Shown here: positions 57,590 through 64,000 of the stretch, one piece after another
Position numbering within the stretch: the first letter of the stretch is position 1
Layout: each line of letters starts with the position of its first letter
Source: Phyto melanocephala
Lineage: Eukaryota; Arthropoda; Insecta; Diptera; Rhinophoridae
Assembly (NCBI GenBank): GCA_941918925.1
Contig: OW799237.1
Span: 113,440,515 to 113,504,514, forward strand
Reading direction: 5' to 3'
Length of the DNA stretch: 64,000 bases
Notes under the pieces: model-generated
What the model was told of the DNA's origin: nothing
The model's input: only the letters and a program-made list of their open reading frames with translations
Databases searched by the model: none
Program-made: the position numbers and the translations under genes

Positions 57590-58060
57590 TTGCCATTTCA
57601 GAGATACATATTCCTCTTATATCTTTAAACGTAACTTTCCCAAACGATAAAGAAAATATTTTGAGAGCTAACAGCAGAACCTGAACAACATCTTCAACGT
57701 TTTATAATGAACGATAATTTTCACTCATGCTTTTTATTAAAACTACATAAACAGGGGTAAAAAATAGAGATAAAATTGTTAAATTGACCTGAAATATTTA
57801 AACTGGCAATACATTTACAACAATTATAACAACAACAAAACAATAACAACAGTTGTACTGCAGCCAACTTCCATACCTAACGCGTTGTCAAAATTAGATT
57901 ATTTAATTTCAAATCGTTGATGCCGCAATATTTCAGTTTCTTTCATACAAATTATATGGACAAAAGAATTTTAAACACCTTAGAAGGACCTTTCACTCGT
58001 TTTAAGATTAATTTTTAAGGCATTTCACTGATAAAACTTGTCTTTTTGTTTAGGTTTTTA
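57590..58060. mobile_element. element C, copy 3 (degenerate)
   Basis: Shares 'acttccatacctaacgcgtt', 'gtactgcagccaacttcc', 'tttcatacaaattatatgga' and 'ttcaacgttttataatgaac' with copies 1 and 2. The right terminus is reduced to 'ttgtttaggttttta', and the left end is not identifiable. Confidence 0.55.
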
Positions 58061-58265
58061 TTTTGGCAGGTATAACTCAGAAGGTGTATGTCAGCAAACC
58101 CATTTAATTATTTTAAGATTTTCGTAAAAGCTAAAAATTTCAAGAAAACCAAGTTGTTTGAGATATAGTAATTATTTGGTAAAAAAAATTAATTACATTT
58201 TCTTGCAAAAAAATTATCGCTTAGTTCATTTAAAAATTAATTTAATTATTTTTTAAGATTGAATA

Positions 58266-58546
58266 AATCCTACTTATATAATAAATGTGAATGTTTGTAT
58301 GTTTGGATATTTATAACTCAATCATAATATAATCAATCAATCAATAAAATTCGGCACATAGATAGATAACAACCTAGATTAACACATAGGCTACATTTTA
58401 TCGCGATAATAACGCGAAGTCATTGGCAAACTCATCATCACACATCCTAAGCGGGTTGGTTTTGTTGTAAATATTTTTATTTTTGTTGTTAATACCAAGT
58501 CTACCTCCCGATAACTACGCAGACGAAGTTGCGGGCACAAGCTAGT
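58266..58546 (+). mobile_element. short Helentron-like element (~280 bp)
   Basis: 5' end 'aatcctacttatataataaa' + 'tgtgaatgtttgtatgttt', 3' end 'gacgaagttgcgggcacaag' + 'ctagt'. This layout (ACTTATATAATAAA head, GAAGTTGCGGGCA..GCTAGT tail) closely follows Lep1-type non-autonomous Helentrons known from insects. No coding capacity. It differs in sequence from the minisatellite-bearing copies. Confidence 0.72.
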
Positions 58547-58659
58547 CATTTAATAATTCTTAGTCTCGATAAATTTATCTTTATTTTGTGCAAAGTTAAT
58601 GATTGGAAAATATTACAATTTAATGCTTCACTGTTAATGATTCGCTGTTTTATAATAAA

Positions 58660-59258
58660 ACAAGTAAAAGCGCTATATTCAGCTGTCCCGAATCTTACAT
58701 ACCTTTCATACAGTTTGCACCATCACACAGTTTTCACACAATGACCATAACTGACAATCATGTGGTCCAACTGTAACCAAAACTTATTTAGGAAAACGAT
58801 AATTCTAAATTAACGTTAACATTTTTTGCCGACAACTTTGTCGGTAATTGAAGTAACATTTTTTAAGCTATATATTTTTTGTATAGGTAATAAACGTTTT
58901 AATAAGTTCCATTGAATCTGCAAAATCTAACCCTTTTGGGTAAAAAAAAGGGTCAATCGTGTTCTTTCGCTCATATCTCAGCTTGTAATATAATCATATA
59001 ACAGATTTTTAATATTAAAACTCTCGAAAGTATAAGTATGTGATAAACTGATACTATATCGCAGTCTGAAGTACTCATAGGGGCTTCAAAAAGTTGATTT
59101 TAATATACCCACAGACAGACACAATTAGCTAAGTTAATTCCACAAAGATTCAAAATATATCTTATAGGATCTAAAATAGATATTGAAGAAATTACAAATG
59201 AAATAAAAAATCCGTTTACCCTTCTACACTCTCGTATGAAAGGTATAGATAGAAACAA
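58660..59258 (+). repeat. family A repeat, diverged copy A9
   Basis: 'aaacaagtaaaagcgctata', 'ttcagctgtcccgaatctta', 'tttcgctcatatctcag', 'cttcaaaaagttgatttta', 'cccacagacagaca' and the end 'cttctacactctcgtatgaa' + 'aggtata'. Both ends present, core replaced by unrelated AT sequence. Confidence 0.65.
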
Positions 59259-60559
59259 ATAATCACTCATTTACAGATCTGATACATAAATACACATAAA
59301 GTTTTTATGCGATCAAACAATTCCAACAGACCAAACTGTAATAAAAAAATGTTTTATTTTGTTATGATTTGTTTTATTAATGTGTATTTTTCTTCTTCTT
59401 TTTTTGTATCATACAAAACCCATTAAACATTAAATTAAAATAAATGACCTTGACCAATAGCATGAGCCGAAAACCAAAAACAAAAAAGAGCTGAAAACAA
59501 ACATTCTCTTGTAATATTTGTTGGTGTAATGTAATTTATGAGATGATGCCAAAAATAAATATATTTGCCAATATTTATGTATGTATGTATGTATGTATAC
59601 AACCTGTACAATATGCTCTCTAAAATTTGTCTAATATTTTTTCTTAATGTTTTCCCAATAATTTTTCATTATTTTTTTGAATTGGGTTAAAGTTACTTAA
59701 TATATGCATGAGGTCTACAGAATAACCAATTAATATGAAAAATTGTATTTAAGGGTATCTGTATATATTTTTAGCTAAATAAGAAAGAAAGCATAATAAT
59801 ATTTATTCATATGTTTGGTTTATTCACAAAAAATCATAATTGTCGCATTGTCATAACCACATAATTCCACAAACATTTTAAAATGAATAAAAAGTATACA
59901 TAGTTTATTTTAAAATACTTATGTATACCACTTTTAAATTTTTTAAATTTTTGATATTATGAAAATACAACTCTTAGGACATTTTGCGTATTAAAAAATT
60001 GTAATTAAGCTTTAATATATCTAAATCTTTTATTTTTATTTCTTAGTAAGATATTTCCTAGGTCGTATGAGATACGCCTCCTTTTTTCACATATTTTCCA
60101 GTTGTTTATATGATCAAAATAATAGTGCGACCATGTAGGACTTTTCCATTACGAATTCAAAATACTGAAAATTAAAATCAGTCCTTTCATATTAACTCTG
60201 GATTTATTAAAAGAGAAAGATATAATTCGTCTCATTCATAAAAAATATTTTTATATAACGGAGCTCCGATTGTGATAGCCAATCAGTTATCAAAAATCTA
60301 ATTAACGGAAAAATTGAACCTTCGAATGTCCTGCAATAAGATAAACTCGCATGCAATTGATGAACGCTTAGAGACTATTCCAGACCGTAACAAAATTTTC
60401 AAAATGGGATAATTTTTTAAAACCATTACCTTGGCAAATGCTAAACCCCTTAAGACGTTCAAAAATAGATTCAAATTTAAGTCGATGGAGAAACAGGAGA
60501 GAAAGTGATAAAATACTGATGTCGGTAAGGTGACTAAAGTACTATGGGGTGACTAAGAT
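59259..60559. other. AT-rich spacer with (TATG)n tract
   Basis: 'tatgtatgtatgtatgtat' at 59578-59597. No gene. Confidence 0.4.
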
Positions 60560-60830
60560 CTTGAGAAATCGAAGAAGATTCTAAAGCTGAGAAGGCCGAC
60601 ACTTAAAATATTAACTAATGTAACAGCAGGTCACAAGGAGATGAGAACTTTATAATTCTGTAGAATAAAAAGGCATGAAGAGTATGAAGAAAAGAGAATA
60701 CGACTTTGGAACACTACCTTTGTTAATGTGCTACGTTTGGGCGTATTGCTATTTAGACGTGAAAACTTTACCGTGAATACTATGTCGATGTCGCAATACA
60801 AAAAGAATTCGAATTGGTAATAACTAAGGA
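60560..60830 (+). pseudogene. possible LINE C-terminal scrap
   Basis: Reading across one stop gives TNVTAGHKEMRTL, CRIKRHEEYEEKRIRLWNTT, and in another frame YCYLDVKTLP..ILCRCRN. The TAGH..E..CR....EE pattern resembles the end of a Jockey/R1 ORF2, but cysteines are lost. Weak. Confidence 0.3.
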
Positions 60831-61081
60831 ATTACGTTGGATGGGCTGTATTCTTGTCTACGTCTAAATATTAGCAAAGTTTGGAATTACGGTTTTTTAT
60901 GAGATTTGCTTATACTTATCGTGGGAATGGGATTATAATGTACCTCTGTTTCAACTTTACCTACATGCTCTGAATATTTTAAGTATGCGAATTTTTATTA
61001 TACTTTTTTAATAACTGTTATGCTATTATAAATATTAAAAAAAAATATCTCTTGATTTAAAAGTTGCTCTTATTAATTTTA

Positions 61082-61258
61082 AGCTGACGTTAGGGTGTCC
61101 GCTTAAAGCGAAGCCAGTACACAACCTAATTTTTAGCATTAAGTTTCGCTTTCAGTCTGACATATTTCAGACGAACACATTAGAAAAACGCTGGCAATGC
61201 TTTGTAATTTAGTTTACATACTATAACTTCGCTTTAAGAGCGCACTCTGACATCAGTC
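61082..61258. mobile_element. ~177 bp imperfect TIR element
   Basis: Left 'gctgacgttagggtgtccgc' + 'ttaaagcgaag' and right 'cttcgctttaagagcgcact' + 'ctgacatcagt' are inverse over ~31 bp at about three-quarters identity; a further 'ttcgctttcagtctgac' lies inside. An old MITE; no target duplication visible. Confidence 0.55.
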
Positions 61259-62689
61259 TAAAACAAAAATAAAAGTAAATTTGTTTTAAAAATAATAATC
61301 AAAATCAATCAATGTATGCAAATCTCTAAGACATACAACATATTTTCCTAAATGAATAACAAGTTAAAATTACATACAGCATACTAGACAAATGGCCTCT
61401 ATGGATTTTCTATCAAATATGCAGTTTAAAATCTGACCAACTTGCATAAATATGGATGAACTTAGACCGCTGGCACTAATAGGCACTCTCATAAGCAGTA
61501 ACCTAGAGCTTTAAATGACTTGGAGAAAACTCCAGGTAGAAAACCTAAGTGGAAGCCCAAAAAATAATTTATTAAGAAAATTTTATTAATTTTCAAAGCA
61601 AAAAAAACTTTTTATGTTAAAATTGACCTCAGTTGTATTTTGCTTGAAACTACATAAGAATTTCATTCAAAAACGCTTTTATATTGATTAAGCTTTCAAT
61701 GCTATTCACTTTTGTCTATATTTTTTTATGTTATATCTCGGTTTTACAAATGTCCTGGGGTTAGACTTGTGCTACCGTTATCATGGAAAGCATAAAACTT
61801 CTAGAAAAAAACAGAATTTTTGTTCTGGTTTTTAATGTTTAAAGTTTTAGTTGCATTAAAGAGTATAGCTTAAGTGGATCAAAAGGTTGGGAAAAATCAA
61901 TAGATTTCTTTACTTTTAAACTGGTTTTGAAACCGCTAGATTTTACGAGAAAACAGTTTAATTGTCATTACTGGACTCTGCACTAATGCTTTATTTTTAC
62001 TACACAGGAACTTACGAACTGTTATTTTGGCTTACCAACCTTTAATGTATAAGTACCAGCAAACTTATATTAAAACCTAATGATTCATAGATCGATTTCT
62101 TGTGAATAAGACTTATAACATTTGGGGTACCTTCCCAAATGATATTAATAATTTTCGGTATCACATATACATACATACAGTTTTAACAGTTAATACAAAA
62201 TTTAGGCTTTAACAATTGCAATTTTTTTTTAATTTAAAAACCATTAATAATGTTTAAAATATCTCATGTGAAAAACATGATACATTTTCACTCTTAAACA
62301 AATATTTCACTTTCAAATTTGTATTGGATATTGTATTTGTATATCAGTTTTACCACCTCAACTATTTAGTAAAAAAAAAACAACTGGAAAATATGGAGGC
62401 ATGTGTTATTCATATCATTCTTTGGCAACAAAAAATTTAATTTAAGCAAAACATACATCAATTGAAATTAAATATGCAACAACTAAGTAAAATGTAAAAA
62501 AATATCCTTCCACTTTTGTGAGCAAGAGCTCACTTTCATGTTTAAAACGTCTATTTTTGTAAAAGGTGCAGAAATGTACACACACATATACACAAATGAC
62601 TATATTCACGCTCACATGTATATAATAGGGTGGTCCTATTTTTTTCTTTTTTTGATTTCTTACTTGTATATATTTATTTAGTAACAGTT
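61259..62689. other. AT-rich spacer
   Basis: Nothing supported. Confidence 0.4.
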
Positions 62690-63870
62690 ACTTTTATGCA
62701 CAAGGTATATTTAGGAATAACATTCTGTTTGCAATTTCTACAATATTGATTTCCAACCCCATCAAGTATATTAACTGTGTTCTGTATTCCAAGTGAAATT
62801 AAATCATTCAGAGTTGCCGTAGCATTGTTGTTATAAACAATAAAACTTCAATGACAATTCCGAGTGATTTAGTTTAGTTTAGATTTAGGGTAGTCGATTG
62901 AGCAATGTCCATCCGCCCATCTGTGTGTTGGTTGTTATCAAATTTTAATAGATCTATTTGTGTTATCAATCTTTTGCAAATATTCGAGAAGGAACTACTA
63001 TTGAAATTTAGAACGATCGCCCTGTAACTTTCCAAAATATGAGATATTAAACATGACTGCCTCTGTTTTTTTCCCATATTTTTATTTCGCTAATAAAAAA
63101 TCTGTATGCTTTTAGGGATATTCCTAATATTTTTTTAATAAATCTGTTACTAACCGAAAAAGTTATAGGTAAATATAATTTTGAAAAATATATATTTTTT
63201 TCTAATATAACAAGATATTAAAGCTCCTGATGAATTTTTGGATACACAAAGCCACCAGAATACAAATTGTAGTTTCGGAAATTAATGCAGAGAAAAACTT
63301 ATAAATCATTTTGAAACTAACTGAGATATAGGCAATAAATACAAATGCTTCGTTGTTTTTTTCTAAAATTTACAAATTAAACACGGTTTTTTTAGATTCT
63401 AGGCAAGAGAAAGGAGCGATTTGGGTATATAAAGTAAGAGGCTAGATTAGCAGAATGTAGTAAATAAAAAAGAAATAAAAATCTAAGATGGCCGCCATGC
63501 AAAATAACGTACAACTAATTTATATATGGGTCAAATCAAATAACTAAAAAGAACAAACTGCAACACCCCCAATTTTGGTTCTAAACGAAAGGGATTTGCC
63601 ACTAGAAAATAAAAAAGTTTAAATCTTACTTTGCATCTAAAAAAAACGGAGGAAATTTTTTTTAGCCCCATTAATATTCATATCAACCACTAGGGTTTGA
63701 CTAGTGGGATACACTTAACTATAAAATTCAAAATCAGATATAGCGTTCGTAATAATAAAGAAAATTGCGTATAAAATGAAATCTGAAATCTAGGCTAATC
63801 TACGATCTCGGCATTATACCTATGTACTTGCAGGTAAAGGTTATTATCAGATTCGGCTCGGCAGTTTTTA
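62690..63870 (-). repeat. family A repeat, long degenerate copy A10
   Basis: Left part: 'attctgtttgcaatttctac', 'aaccccatcaagtatat', then after an ~110 bp interruption (62770-62880, partly the 53150 repeat) 'gtcgattgagcaatgtccat' and 'gaacgatcgccctgtaactt'. Right end: 'aaaggttattatcagattcg' + 'gctcggcag', the reversed head. The region between is diverged. Confidence 0.5.
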
Positions 63871-64000
63871 AAAACTATGGTCAACAAGGGGTTCATATAA
63901 ATTGTAAAAAAATCACACTTATAGTAATATTCGGAAATAAGAAATTCGGAAATTTTTTTGTTAAATTTTCTCAAAAACTATTTTGGTGTCATGCTAATAT
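63871..64000. other. AT-rich end of window
   Basis: Nothing supported. Confidence 0.4.

Noticed and set aside
1..64000. CRISPR arrays, bacterial operons, riboswitches
   Set aside because: The sequence is eukaryotic in character; tandem arrays present are microsatellites or transposon minisatellites without spacers.

Overview
This window looks like non-coding nuclear DNA from a higher fly (Diptera, Brachycera; a calyptrate such as a blowfly is plausible but unproven). It is strongly AT-rich, has no bacterial gene organisation, and is packed with insect transposable elements: Tc1/mariner, hAT, PIF/Harbinger-like, pogo-like, piggyBac, Helitron/Helentron-like elements, non-LTR retrotransposon ends and a tRNA-derived SINE. 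The only intact protein-coding gene I can support is a transposase at 7384-8469. No rRNA, tRNA or CRISPR was found. Three short start-codon-plus-splice-donor segments on the + strand (5197, 38677, 44717) could be host first exons, but only the 38677 one is reasonably convincing.

Layout. 1-7 kb: fold-back repeat half, first copy of a widespread ~0.8 kb fly repeat (here 'family A'), a small MITE, a 391 bp TIR element ('element C') and AT-rich DNA. 7.27-8.58 kb: a complete mariner-group transposon with an intact DD41D transposase, perfect 28 bp inverted repeats and TA target duplications. 11-17.7 kb: PIF-like MITE, non-LTR C-terminal fragment, an inactivated RTE-like reverse transcriptase, a fold-back element and a Helentron-like element with a ~120 bp internal minisatellite. 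19.9-28.9 kb: a graveyard of mariner/Tc1 transposases, one split by a 227 bp hAT MITE whose 8 bp target duplication is perfect. 29-38 kb: a tandem GC-richer block, a piggyBac relic, a second element C carrying a nested MITE, and a pogo-like MITE. 38.7-41 kb: putative first exon, then a hAT-like element (39145-40339) that carries a fragment of the host AAA+ ATPase gene reptin/RuvBL2 and was itself hit by a PIF-like MITE; then a SINE with target duplication. 42-51 kb: a broken gene of an unnamed protein family and further Tc1/mariner and LINE relics. 52-64 kb: more family A, a second minisatellite-bearing Helentron-like element, a fold-back PIF-like MITE, a third element C, a short Helentron-like element and degenerate DNA.

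The elements do not form a cooperating pathway. The interest is in their nesting order (relative ages), in the host-gene fragment inside a DNA transposon, and in the single intact transposase among at least four dead relatives of the same transposase group.
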